From the NCBI RefSeq assembly GCF_007741535.1, contig NZ_CP036525.1, positions 8,246,001-8,310,000 on the forward strand: a DNA stretch of 64,000 nucleotides, given 5' to 3'. The DNA is from Rubripirellula lacrimiformis (GTDB taxonomy: Bacteria > Planctomycetota > Planctomycetia > Pirellulales > Pirellulaceae). Positions 1 through 9,427 of the stretch are shown here, piece by piece. The notes beneath the pieces were generated by a model that worked only from the letters and a program-made list of their open reading frames with translations, searched no databases and was not told the DNA's origin. Position numbers and translations under genes: made by a program. Each line of letters opens with the position of its first letter. The first letter of the stretch is position 1.

Positions 1-6
1 GAATCC

Positions 7-1317
7 ATGCAAAACAAACCCGACCGTCGCTCTTTCCTAAAGACATCTACCGCAGCAGCAGCTGGCGCGGCGCTTACCAGCACGATTGCCAAGACTGCCC
101 ACGCAGCTGGTAGCGATGAAATTCGATTCGTGCTGGTTGGATGCGGCGGTCGTGGTACCGGTGCAGCGGCTCAGATTTTCAACACCAAGGGCAACGTCAA
201 ACTGGTCGCCGTCGCCGACGCGTTCCAAGGCAATGCCGACCGAGCGATCAAGTCGCTTAGCCGCGGCGAAAACAAGTCCAAGATCGACGTGCCAGCCGAA
301 CGTGTCTTCGTCGGACTGGACGCCTACAAAGCCGCCATCGACGTCGAAGCCGACTTGGTTGTGATCGCGACCCCACCGGGATTCAAACCACAACAGTTTG
401 AATATGCCGTCAACAAGGGCCGACACATCTTCATGGAAAAGCCGGTCGCTTCGGATGCCGCCGGAGTTCGCCGCGTGCTGAAGAGCGTCGAAGAATCCAA
501 GAAGAAAAACCTGATGCTGGCGATCGGCCTACAACGCCGTCACCAACCCAACTACATGGAAACCATCGAACGCATCCACGACGGTGCGATCGGCGATGTG
601 ATTTCGCAACAAGTTTATTGGAACGGCGGCGGCATCTGGTACCGCAACCGCACCGATGCACAATCCGAAATGGCTTTCCAAACCAACAACTGGTACCACT
701 TCAACTGGGTTTGCGGTGACCAAATTTGTGAACAACACATTCACAACTTGGACGTCGGTTGCTGGGTCAAAGGCATGTACCCGGTCGAATGCAACGGCAT
801 GGGCGGACGCGAACAACGAATGGGTGGCGACGCCACCAAGTCGCAGATCTTTGACCACACGGCTTGCGAGTACACGTTCGCCGATGGAACCAAGATGTTC
901 AGCCAAGGCCGTCACCTGGCCGGCGGTTGGAACCATGTCGGTGAATTCGCCCAAGGCACCAAGGGCACCGCGGACCCATCAGGCACCATCAATGGCGCCA
1001 ACGCGTGGAAGTTCAGTGGCGAAAACGTCAATGGCCACCAACAAGAGCAGCACGACCTGATCGAAGCTCTGATGCGAGGCGAGATCTACAACGAAGGCGA
1101 GTACGGCGCTCACTCGACCTTCACCGCCATCCTGGGCCGCGAAGCTTGCTATAGCGGCAAGATCGTCAAATGGGACGAACTGCTAGAGAAGGGCACTGAA
1201 CTGGCTCCTGGCATCGACTCCTACACACTGGATTCGGAAGTCCCAGCTTCGGCACGACCAGACTCCGAAGGTCGCTACCCAGTACCGACCCCAGGCAAGT
1301 ACAACCCGTTCGCGTAA
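7..1317 (+). CDS. Tat-exported Gfo/Idh/MocA family oxidoreductase
   Basis: 436 aa. The N-terminus carries a twin-arginine signal (DRRSFLKTS, residues 6-14) followed by an Ala-rich stretch ending near AHA, so the enzyme should be exported folded with its cofactor. A Rossmann nucleotide-binding turn (GCGGRG, residues 45-50) and the family EKP motif (residues 144-146) identify an NAD(P)-dependent sugar or polyol dehydrogenase. Length is normal for the planctomycete Tat-type members. The substrate cannot be read from sequence. It is followed by a strong terminator, so it is either a single gene or the last of an operon starting before the window. Confidence 0.9.
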   Translation: MQNKPDRRSFLKTSTAAAAGAALTSTIAKTAHAAGSDEIRFVLVGCGGRGTGAAAQIFNTKGNVKLVAVADAFQGNADRAIKSLSRGENKSKIDVPAERVFVGLDAYKAAIDVEADLVVIATPPGFKPQQFEYAVNKGRHIFMEKPVASDAAGVRRVLKSVEESKKKNLMLAIGLQRRHQPNYMETIERIHDGAIGDVISQQVYWNGGGIWYRNRTDAQSEMAFQTNNWYHFNWVCGDQICEQHIHNLDVGCWVKGMYPVECNGMGGREQRMGGDATKSQIFDHTACEYTFADGTKMFSQGRHLAGGWNHVGEFAQGTKGTADPSGTINGANAWKFSGENVNGHQQEQHDLIEALMRGEIYNEGEYGAHSTFTAILGREACYSGKIVKWDELLEKGTELAPGIDSYTLDSEVPASARPDSEGRYPVPTPGKYNPFA

Positions 1318-1345
1318 TCGTAGCGGACGCAAAACGGAATCGAAG

Positions 1346-1380
1346 AGCCCCGCGATCAGCGATGATTCGCGGGGCTTTTT
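1346..1380 (+). terminator. Rho-independent terminator after the Gfo/Idh/MocA gene
   Basis: A perfect 10-bp stem (AGCCCCGCGA with TCGCGGGGCT, arms 1346-1355 and 1367-1376) with an 11-nt loop is followed by TTTTT. It lies between two convergent genes and may act in both directions, although the T-tract favours the plus strand. Confidence 0.9.
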
Positions 1381-1403
1381 CATGCGCCGGCGCTGACCGA
1401 CCA

Positions 1404-2360
1404 CTAGAAGCCGAGCGCTCGTTTCGCCGTGCCCCCAAACACCATCTGCCGCTCGTCATCGCTTAACGCGCCGAGCAACGAGCGCGCCCGATCGATGGTC
1501 TGGCGATAGGACGCGGGAGTCGCACTGGCATTGAAACCGCCGCCATACATCAACCGCGATGGACCGAAACGGTCCACGATCTGATCAATCGTAGGGCGGA
1601 TGTCTCGATGCGGATAATTGGTCTGCACAGGAATCGATGACAGCTTCATGATCGTGTTGGGGAAATCAGCCAAAGCCAATACATCGTCGTACTGCGACGA
1701 TGTCCCCTGAAACGGTCGCCCCAGATGGTCGATCAACACCGTGGTGTCAGGAAAATCCCGAATCAGCGAAGCGAACTTCGCTGCATGTCGCGGTTCGAAG
1801 TGCAATTGCACCGCCAACCCCAACCGCGTTGCGGTCGACCATAATCGACGCAGCCCATCGGAATCAAAATCCGGCATCCGCTCTGGTGCATACGCATGCA
1901 CTCGAACGGCCACCACGTCGGTTCGATCATGCAGTTCCTGAACCTGCCGGGAAGCATCAGGCCGATCAGAGAATACCAAGACGGTCCCCTTCAGCCGACC
2001 GCTACCGACCTTCAAACAGTGTTCCAGATAGCGGTGATCGTCCTGGTACGGTTCGGGATGGACCACGACCGCAAAGTCCACTCCCACCGCATCCATGCAC
2101 TCGATCAGATACTCCGGCGTCGCTGCCGCCGTCGGTCGATAGGGAGCATTGGCATGATAGGGAAACGAAACCGATCGGGGCCCTGCAAAGCAATGAAGAT
2201 GGGTATCGATCAATAGATTGTCGCGGCGCTGACCAGAGGCGTCCGCCGCATCAGCCCAAGCCGATGACCGGGATCCGGCAATTGCAGCCCCCACCATCGC
2301 TGACCCAGCCACCTTCAATGCTTGCCGCCGTGTTGGGGTGACACCATCCAGAACTGACAT
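1404..2360 (-). CDS. Tat-exported amidohydrolase (TIM-barrel metal-dependent hydrolase)
   Basis: 318 aa. A twin-arginine signal (TRRQALKVAG, about residues 10-19) is followed by an Ala-rich hydrophobic stretch. The mature part opens with the amidohydrolase metal motif DTHLH and contains LIDHLGRP near residue 215, as in the COG3618 / Amidohydro_2 family of lactonases and decarboxylases. Known relatives hydrolyse sugar lactones or act on small carboxylates; the substrate here is not determinable. It is convergent with the oxidoreductase before it. The ATG is preceded by GGATTTTTGG, a weak ribosome site. Confidence 0.85.
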   Translation of the reverse strand: MSVLDGVTPTRRQALKVAGSAMVGAAIAGSRSSAWADAADASGQRRDNLLIDTHLHCFAGPRSVSFPYHANAPYRPTAAATPEYLIECMDAVGVDFAVVVHPEPYQDDHRYLEHCLKVGSGRLKGTVLVFSDRPDASRQVQELHDRTDVVAVRVHAYAPERMPDFDSDGLRRLWSTATRLGLAVQLHFEPRHAAKFASLIRDFPDTTVLIDHLGRPFQGTSSQYDDVLALADFPNTIMKLSSIPVQTNYPHRDIRPTIDQIVDRFGPSRLMYGGGFNASATPASYRQTIDRARSLLGALSDDERQMVFGGTAKRALGF

Positions 2361-2607
2361 CCAAAAATCCTACGCCGAGTATCGATCGCGCCGCCGATGC
2401 AGTCGCATACGAAGACATGATACCGCGTCGAGTATCAGCAGATGCAAACCCAAGCCCCCAACCCCGTCGTGAGATTCGGCTGAATTCCCGAACGCCAAGC
2501 GTCCTCAGAACGAAGGCGAATCGTGTTATGAAGAACGACGCCGTGGGATTCGATTGGAATCGTCCGACCGTAGCCGCGATGGGGGGGGGGGGGAGGGTTA
2601 TGGGCGG
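2361..2607. other. Intergenic region with poly-G tract
   Basis: No convincing gene. It holds the upstream region of the minus-strand amidohydrolase and the 3' end of the minus-strand exporter. The outstanding element is a run of 13 G at 2581-2593, which ends 14 bp beyond the exporter's stop codon. Confidence 0.6.
2581..2593. repeat. Homopolymeric G13 tract
   Basis: Thirteen consecutive G, then AGGG. It lies just 3' of the MMPL exporter gene (poly-C on the transcribed strand). Such tracts are slippage-prone; this one is outside any reading frame. Confidence 0.9.
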
Positions 2608-5600
2608 TCAATCTTGGTGGTGCGGGCTGCCTTGGTTGGGCGGTAGATGCACCTTAAGGCGTGGCGTCCCATCGACCAGATCCGGACGATCCAGTCGCGA
2701 CGGTCCATTGACACCGTTGTCCGAAAACGTGGTGGGCCGATCGCTGCTGGACTGATCTGTATCGTCATCCTGATTGCTGAGGGATGCCGATTTCACCGGG
2801 CGTCCATCAGCATCCAATCGTGGCTTGAAGAATCGCCCCAGCGGTCCCGCCAGCAGGGCCGGCAACATCACTAGGTCCCCGATCAAGGCAGCCGCCAACA
2901 TCACCAGCATCAACGTGCCAAACCGCTGCGTTGGCGTGAAGGTTGACAGGGCGAACACGAACAGGCCCAGGCCGCCCACGATGGTCGTTTGCGTCATCGC
3001 GGGACCGACTCGACGATAGGTTTCAATCAACGCTTCGACGCGCGTCAGACCGCGGTCCAAGTTGTCACGGAACCAGGACAGAAAGTGAATCGTGTCGTCG
3101 ACGGCGACACCCATCGCGACCGATGCGGTCATCATCGTACCGATGTCAATTTCGATCCCCATGTGGCACATCAGCCCAAAGATCGTCAGCACCGGGAACA
3201 CGTTGGGGATCATCGCCACCGCACCGGCGGCGAACCCATTGCCCATGTTTCCCATGGTGAACCATCCGTACGGTACCCGGCCGGGATTCAGCAACAACAC
3301 CATCACGATCCAGATCAACACAAAGGCCAGCGCGATCGAATCCGCCAAGCTGACCAGCAGCGTTCGCTGTGCCTTGTACACCACAGGGATCACACCGGTG
3401 TAAATCACCTGCATCGGACCGGCCCCATCGACGTCCGGAATCTGCCCGGGCAACAAGGATGGCGACACGATCTTGTGCTCAATTGCGTTGGCATCGACGA
3501 AATGTTTGGCCGCAGCAAAGTCCGCCTGTGCGAAGCTTTCGCCCCCCAACCAGACGACCGTTTTGTACTTGGCCAAGATCTTTTCCCAACGCCCCGACGA
3601 CTTCATATCCGCCGCCTGTTCGGTCGTGGGATCGATCCACATCGGCTTTTCGATCTGTTCGCCGGCCAACAATTCGCCGAGCGTTGCGACGAAGGTATTG
3701 TTGGTCAGAATTTCGGTCCGGTCTTCGGACACCAGATCAATCGCATCGAGCGACGCTGGACGTTTCGCGCCGACGACCAAGACAAACTTTTGATCGACCG
3801 GATCCGCGGCGATTTGCTTCATCAATTCATCGCGAGTTTCGTACGCTCGCAGAACCGGTTCAACGGCGGTACGCAGCGTCGAAATGAACTCGCCATAGTC
3901 GACATCGGACAGCGCGGCCACACGAAGACTGATCCGCCAAAGTTCGCTGCCGGAATAGTCGCCTTCCTTTTCCAGTTTCAGATAGTCGTTGTCGCGAAGC
4001 GTATCGCCCGCAGCCAGCAATTCACGATTGAACTTTGCCCGTACCGCGTTGTACCCGTTACTAGGACCGGGCAACTCGGGCAGGAACGTATCCGAGCTGG
4101 TGGATTGGCCGACGATCCCCAAACCGGGCTCGCCCAACGTACGATGCACGACGCGCCGAATCCGCGATACGGCTTCGACACGTTCCAGGATATCTAGCGG
4201 TTCGGCTGCACCTTCGCCGTCTGCGGCTGCGATCCCAGCCGCATCCGATTCGGCTTGCATCTGCGGCGGCATCCGCACGATCAATTCCATCGGCACTAGT
4301 TTGCCGAAGTGGTCTTCCAACCAAGCGTAATCGTGGATGATCCGCGCGTCGGGATCGAACAGTTTCAACAGTTGCACGGACGTTTTGATGTGACGCATGC
4401 CGATGGCACATGCGAACAGCACCAACAAACATCCCACTGTGACCATACGGTGGTGACCGGTCACCCAACGACCGAATCCGGCCCACCAATCGCTCAACCC
4501 GCTTTCCGTGTTCAGTTCATCGGGGTTGTCGGATGCTTCCGATGCGGCGGGCGAATCGGTCACCGACGGCGTGAACGTTTGCAGGGCGGCGGGCAAGTAA
4601 GAGAACAGGATGCCCAATGTCGACATCACTCCGATGCCCGCATACAACCCAAAGTTACTGATCGGCGCCAGGTTGCTAGTGACCAGCGACACCAATCCGA
4701 TCGCGGTCGTTAGCGACGCCAAGGTGCAAGGAACGATTGCATGCCGCAGCGCGCGGCCAGCGGCACCAGTCGTGCCGCGTGCGCGAACTTCATCGCGGTA
4801 GTAATTGACCACATGGATGGCACCGGAAAGGCCCAACACATAGACCAACGAAGGCATGCTCATCAGGATCGCATCGACCTTACCACCGGTCCACCAAACC
4901 ATCGCCATGCTTAGCATCGCCGAGCTGCCGCCGACGACAAAGATCATGATCGTGATTTTGACGCTGCGGAAACAGACGTACGACAACAGGATGCCGATCA
5001 ACACGCTGTAACCGACCAAGCGGACCAAGGTCACCGTGCCTTCTTCGTCGATCGCCATGTTGTCGACCGGCGGACCACCCATCCGAAACGCGGCCAAACC
5101 GTCGGCCGGTTCAGCAGCCTGACGATTGAAGGGTGGCGGCGCCATCGACGGCGGCCCAGCAGGACGCAGCCCGGAATCGGCAGCCAGTTGCAACAACCGG
5201 CCTCGCGGTTGGCCCAACACGCCACGACCGATCGCATAGACCAGATTGTCTTTGGCCAAGTCGGTCAGCGTCACCAACACACAGGTCAAACGGTGCGGCG
5301 ATTCGATCCCAGCGGCATCCCAAACGGCATACCAAGCTTCCGCCTGCTCGTGCAGCGGCGCTTGCTGAAGTTGTTCCAGTGAACCGCCGAAGTGATCATC
5401 GAGGTACTTGGTCAGCGAGTTTGCCGCGATGACGTCGAAATCGGGCGTGACTTCGGATTGACGTTTTTCGGGCAGTGCTTCGCGGAATGCTTCCGGCGTC
5501 CAGGTGAACCCCTGTGGCACAGCCGGCGCAAACAGGGTGCCTGTCAAACGTTCCATCGCCAACCGTCGGGCCACCTTCGCGCGCTGCGACTGATCGGTCA

Positions 5601-6345
5601 GGTCGACCGGCCACAGCGGACCACCTTCCTGAGCCAACTGTTGAACAATCGTTTCGCCGGTTTGAACCGAATGGAACAACGATGCGGTCAACAGGGACAG
5701 GTCGTTGTAGAACGGGTTGGCCAATCGTGATCCGGGCGCATCGCTGGGTGCTTCGCCGAACGCGGTGACCAAGGTCCCACCAAGTTCGTACACGCCGCGT
5801 GCCTTTTTGACCGAACGGATCAGAGCCGCCGGCCCGGTCATCGATTCTTCCCAACGGTATAGTTTTCCGTCGGGAGTGACGTAGTACCATTGCCCGCTTG
5901 GTGTGCTGAGCCACTTCTCGTTCTTGCCACCCCAATTCAGATGGTCGGTGCCGCCTTGCAGCAGCCCCAATTCGTTGCCGACATCTTTCGCACGGCGATA
6001 CGTCGCCGCCAGTTCAGGCGGGAAGTCAGCCGACGGGTCGTAGGTATCCGATTCATGGGTCAGTTTGCTGGCCAGCAGCGTCAACCGCTGGTCTTCGACA
6101 TTGCAACCTTCCCAGGTTGCCAACACAAAGCTCTCGCCGGCAAAGTGGTCCGCAAACCACTCCAATTCGGCGGTCTCGGCAAAGTTACTGGGCAACCAAT
6201 CTTTGACGTCGTTTTCCTTCTCGCCCAAGCTCATCCGAGCAGCTCGAAACGCAGCCGGCAAACAAAAGAAGAATGCCAACAGAATCAACAAAGCATACGG
6301 AATCCCCAGCGGGCCACGTCGCTCTAGCAGGGATGTCTGTTTCAT
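2608..6345 (-). CDS. RND superfamily exporter with two MMPL/SSD membrane domains
   Basis: 1245 aa. One membrane helix lies at about residues 16-36, followed by a large periplasmic domain. A first block of helices with sterol-sensing-domain character covers about 440-590. A second periplasmic domain follows, then a second helix block at about 1000-1190 that includes the typical GVAVDDTIHFL segment near residue 1080. This is the duplicated architecture of the MMPL/HAE3-type RND exporters (hopanoid, lipid or sterol transport in studied members). It has no membrane-fusion or outer-membrane partner beside it. The C-terminal tail is charged and Pro-rich. The cargo is unknown; lipid-like export is inferred from the family. 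Confidence 0.85.
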   Translation of the reverse strand: MKQTSLLERRGPLGIPYALLILLAFFFCLPAAFRAARMSLGEKENDVKDWLPSNFAETAELEWFADHFAGESFVLATWEGCNVEDQRLTLLASKLTHESDTYDPSADFPPELAATYRRAKDVGNELGLLQGGTDHLNWGGKNEKWLSTPSGQWYYVTPDGKLYRWEESMTGPAALIRSVKKARGVYELGGTLVTAFGEAPSDAPGSRLANPFYNDLSLLTASLFHSVQTGETIVQQLAQEGGPLWPVDLTDQSQRAKVARRLAMERLTGTLFAPAVPQGFTWTPEAFREALPEKRQSEVTPDFDVIAANSLTKYLDDHFGGSLEQLQQAPLHEQAEAWYAVWDAAGIESPHRLTCVLVTLTDLAKDNLVYAIGRGVLGQPRGRLLQLAADSGLRPAGPPSMAPPPFNRQAAEPADGLAAFRMGGPPVDNMAIDEEGTVTLVRLVGYSVLIGILLSYVCFRSVKITIMIFVVGGSSAMLSMAMVWWTGGKVDAILMSMPSLVYVLGLSGAIHVVNYYRDEVRARGTTGAAGRALRHAIVPCTLASLTTAIGLVSLVTSNLAPISNFGLYAGIGVMSTLGILFSYLPAALQTFTPSVTDSPAASEASDNPDELNTESGLSDWWAGFGRWVTGHHRMVTVGCLLVLFACAIGMRHIKTSVQLLKLFDPDARIIHDYAWLEDHFGKLVPMELIVRMPPQMQAESDAAGIAAADGEGAAEPLDILERVEAVSRIRRVVHRTLGEPGLGIVGQSTSSDTFLPELPGPSNGYNAVRAKFNRELLAAGDTLRDNDYLKLEKEGDYSGSELWRISLRVAALSDVDYGEFISTLRTAVEPVLRAYETRDELMKQIAADPVDQKFVLVVGAKRPASLDAIDLVSEDRTEILTNNTFVATLGELLAGEQIEKPMWIDPTTEQAADMKSSGRWEKILAKYKTVVWLGGESFAQADFAAAKHFVDANAIEHKIVSPSLLPGQIPDVDGAGPMQVIYTGVIPVVYKAQRTLLVSLADSIALAFVLIWIVMVLLLNPGRVPYGWFTMGNMGNGFAAGAVAMIPNVFPVLTIFGLMCHMGIEIDIGTMMTASVAMGVAVDDTIHFLSWFRDNLDRGLTRVEALIETYRRVGPAMTQTTIVGGLGLFVFALSTFTPTQRFGTLMLVMLAAALIGDLVMLPALLAGPLGRFFKPRLDADGRPVKSASLSNQDDDTDQSSSDRPTTFSDNGVNGPSRLDRPDLVDGTPRLKVHLPPNQGSPHHQD

Positions 6346-6568
6346 AGTTGGGGGTCAGTTGATCAGCGATAGATTGGTGTTGGTTTGCCGCAATCGGCTT
6401 GCGAGAAGCGGTTGCGGAACGACCGGTAAATCCCGCACGTAAATTACAGGTCGACGTGCCGGTGGTCTACTTCAATCGGCTTGTCATCATCAATCCGATC
6501 GCATCCGCTGTGCGGAATGTTCCGGTGACGGCCACTTTGACGCCAAGCAGCGAAAACGGCCGTTTGGG

Positions 6569-6620
6569 TGCTTTGCATAAACGGGGACAAAGACGCTCTG
6601 TTTCTGCCCCCAATCGCGGT
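6569..6620 (+). repeat. REP-like element, copy 1
   Basis: The stretch begins GGGTGCTTTGCATAAACGGG and continues with GACAAAGACGCTCTGTTTCTG. It matches the element at 33.4 kb, which reads GGGTGCTTTGCACAAAAGGG followed by GTCGGACGCTTGATTT. It lies in the 289-bp gap upstream of the exporter gene and downstream of the BatA-like gene; nothing else is apparent in that gap. Confidence 0.6.
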
Positions 6621-6634
6621 GTATTCATGTTTTC

Positions 6635-9268
6635 CTAGACGGCCGCAGGCTGTGATTTCCGAGATGACGTTCGGTAAAATCGGTTGCCCAGAACTTGTTC
6701 CAACAGAAAAACGATCAGTGCCAACAACATAGCAGGCGAATGCAACGACACTCGACTTGCCGATCGCTGGTCAGACATTTCAATTTCGTCTCGCGTGGTT
6801 GCCAATTGGTAACGATCGGCTCCCAATACCTGGTCCAGTCGATCCGCGTCGACACGGTCAAAGTTGAACGCATTATCGGGTAGATTCGCCGAAAACCCCA
6901 GCCCCGGGCTGCTGCCACGGACCCAATAGGTGCCTGCGACCGACACGTCGGCGACCACGACCGAATCCGCCGCTGCGGCTTTGTCCAACGGAACCGGCAA
7001 CCGCCCATCCGGCGGAAATACCTGCAACCGGGTGGAACGAGTGGCAAGCGAGGCGTCCACCGCCGCCGGCCCCACATCGGTGGACCCAGGGCCACCCCCC
7101 GCATTAGTGCCCGCGATGGTGCCCGTGTTGGTGCCTAACGCGATGTTAGAGCTTTCCGCCGCGCCGGTTTCCGCGTCCGCATTGGCATCCGGCACCCGGA
7201 CCGCATAGGGGCGACCCACCAACGTCATCGCACCGTTCTGGCTTCGCCCCGTCAGAAATTCGATCGATTGCCGGATCAACACAAACGCCGGCCAGGGATC
7301 GGTGCCGAACAATTCGTTCCACGAACGAGTCGATTTTGCGAGCGCCGGCACTGGCGTCGTCAGCACCAGAACACTCCCACCGGTTTCAGATCCAGCGGCT
7401 GGAAGCCCAGCCGGATCCGAATCCGCTGGCACGTCACCAGATTTTGGCGGGATCGCGACGCGGCGCCCAATCAGTGCGGGGTGATCGGTTCCGGCGTATC
7501 GCATCAACACGCGATCGCCAGGTGCAGGCGACACCTGCCAATACTGGTGAACCCAAAAATCGCTCCACGGCGTGTCTTCGGACACCGCTTCGGTGACGGG
7601 ATGACGAGTCCGGCTAGCCTGCAAAAACGTCCCTTCGTCGGGCACTCGCCATCGAAGCACCAAGGGCGGCATGAACGTCGATTCCAAGGCCGTATCGCCC
7701 GCGGCCGGTCCCAACGAAACCAGCACACCGCCGCCACCGGCGACGTATTCAGCGATCGTCGGATCACTGAGCACCGCGATCGGCGGATCCAACAAGACGA
7801 TCGCGTCGTAATCCGACAACCGCGCCACTCGCAGATCCCCATGCCCGATCCGTTCGACCTGGAACTCGGCGTTGGCATCATCGGCGATCGTCGCCGACAC
7901 CGTGATCACCTTGGCAATCGCCGCCGCTTCGTCCGTATCATCACTGACCAACAACACCGATGCCGGTGGCAACACGGACACCGAAAAGTACCTTGCGTCG
8001 TCCAACGGCATCGAATCATTGCCGGTCAAACGAATACGACCATGATGCACACCTAGCGACAGCGACGGGATGGTCAGCAACAAATCGCTGGAACTACCCG
8101 GAATCAGTCGCACGCTGGTCCGATCCACACTGCGAGCCGCCGGGTAAACGACTTTGCCATCCCGAACCACCGGCAACGACGGAGCCCGCTCGAACAGTTC
8201 CAACTCTACCGTCACCGTGCGACCGCCACCGGATGATTCAACAGCCGCTTGGTCACCCGCGTCCGCTGGACCGACTTGGCCAATCGTTTGCTGGGATAGG
8301 GTCGCCGTGATCGGAACCGGCGTCCCCATCGGCGGCGTCGCATCAGCGATTCGCGGCATCGAAAGGTGCCGATTGGTCGCATCGATCGCGCCGACGTCAT
8401 AAACCGTCACACCGATCGGCGGATCAGCGGCATACGTATCATCGGCCGCAACTTCCGACACACTATCGCCCCAAGTCGAAGTCGCCAGATCGGTAATGAT
8501 CAAGATCTGGCGGTTGGTCAAGTCGCTGGTCCGCAGCAAACGGGCCGCTGCATCAACGCGCTGCGTGATCGGCTGAACCACCTGACGAACCGACGTTTGT
8601 TCAATCTTTGAAATCGCACCGCCAACGTCCAACGAAAACACCGCCGGTGCGGACGAACGGTCCAAGACCGCAACCCGACTGGTCGCGGGCAACCGCGAAA
8701 CCATCCAAGCGGCAACCTCTTGCATCCGAGTGACCTGATCGCCTGACGAACGACCATCCCCTGTGGACCGCAGAGCAGAAGTCGGTGAATTGTCCAACAC
8801 GATCGCAAGCGCCACTGGATCCGTCGTATCCAACGAAACCGCAGGCCCAGATGCATACGTGTAGGCTCCCCACACGCCTGCGAACAACAGGGCTGCGGCG
8901 GCCCCCGACACCAGACCGACCGAAACGTTGCGGGACTGACCTTTGCTGATCGCGATCGATGCCATCACCAACAACGCCAACCCAGCGGCCCCCACCAAAC
9001 CGATCGTCAACCAGGTCAACGACAACGATTGATGGATCGCCGGACGCGCCAGCGCAAAGGCCAACGCAGCAACCGCCGCGATCCGCAGCGCCAACAACCA
9101 CCATCGCCTGACTCGCATTCGGCTGCGATGCGAATCGACACGGCGGGTCAGAAACGCTACCGATGGAAACACGACCTTGCGAGGTTCGCGGCGCGCGATC
9201 AAATGCAACACGATCGGAATGATCGCGGCCAACGAGCCGAAGATAAGTGTTGCGTTTAGAAACGACAA
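6635..9268 (-). CDS. BatA/vWA-like membrane protein
   Basis: 877 aa, starting with TTG (no ATG in frame nearby). The N-terminus has the BatA-type double-helix segment (about residues 5-25 and 58-78, with the intervening basic RREPRKVVFPS sequence) and two further hydrophobic segments at about 85-145. A von Willebrand A-like domain begins with LDNSPTS near residue 160, an approximate MIDAS motif. A long periplasmic or cytosolic region and a C-terminal helix (about 845-865) follow. In planctomycetes such proteins sit directly after MoxR and DUF58 genes, and those two are the next minus-strand genes here, although a methyltransferase gene intervenes. Probable role: part of a MoxR-chaperoned envelope complex (inferred). 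Confidence 0.75.
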   Translation of the reverse strand: MSFLNATLIFGSLAAIIPIVLHLIARREPRKVVFPSVAFLTRRVDSHRSRMRVRRWWLLALRIAAVAALAFALARPAIHQSLSLTWLTIGLVGAAGLALLVMASIAISKGQSRNVSVGLVSGAAAALLFAGVWGAYTYASGPAVSLDTTDPVALAIVLDNSPTSALRSTGDGRSSGDQVTRMQEVAAWMVSRLPATSRVAVLDRSSAPAVFSLDVGGAISKIEQTSVRQVVQPITQRVDAAARLLRTSDLTNRQILIITDLATSTWGDSVSEVAADDTYAADPPIGVTVYDVGAIDATNRHLSMPRIADATPPMGTPVPITATLSQQTIGQVGPADAGDQAAVESSGGGRTVTVELELFERAPSLPVVRDGKVVYPAARSVDRTSVRLIPGSSSDLLLTIPSLSLGVHHGRIRLTGNDSMPLDDARYFSVSVLPPASVLLVSDDTDEAAAIAKVITVSATIADDANAEFQVERIGHGDLRVARLSDYDAIVLLDPPIAVLSDPTIAEYVAGGGGVLVSLGPAAGDTALESTFMPPLVLRWRVPDEGTFLQASRTRHPVTEAVSEDTPWSDFWVHQYWQVSPAPGDRVLMRYAGTDHPALIGRRVAIPPKSGDVPADSDPAGLPAAGSETGGSVLVLTTPVPALAKSTRSWNELFGTDPWPAFVLIRQSIEFLTGRSQNGAMTLVGRPYAVRVPDANADAETGAAESSNIALGTNTGTIAGTNAGGGPGSTDVGPAAVDASLATRSTRLQVFPPDGRLPVPLDKAAAADSVVVADVSVAGTYWVRGSSPGLGFSANLPDNAFNFDRVDADRLDQVLGADRYQLATTRDEIEMSDQRSASRVSLHSPAMLLALIVFLLEQVLGNRFYRTSSRKSQPAAV

Positions 9269-9427
9269 AGCGGATTCGCAAAACGGATTGGAACGAGATC
9301 GATTGGCAACGTTACAGCGTCAGTTTGTCATTCTATCCGATTGTTGACGAATACCGAATCGACATCAGCGACTATATTGCCCCGGTGCATGCCCCCAACC
9401 TGGATTTAGAATCGGACAGAGATCGAG
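9269..9427. promoter_or_regulatory. Divergent promoter region between BatA-like and Dnmt2-like genes
   Basis: A 159-bp gap between head-to-head genes, more AT-rich than its surroundings (for example the stretch around TTCTATCCGATTGTTGACG). It must carry the promoter of the plus-strand methyltransferase and, if the minus operon is indeed split, a new promoter for the BatA-like gene. No defined boxes were identified. Confidence 0.4.

Noticed and set aside
2989-4197. A 402-codon open frame opposite the RND exporter
   Set aside because: His/Gln/Arg-rich antisense shadow of a clear membrane exporter.
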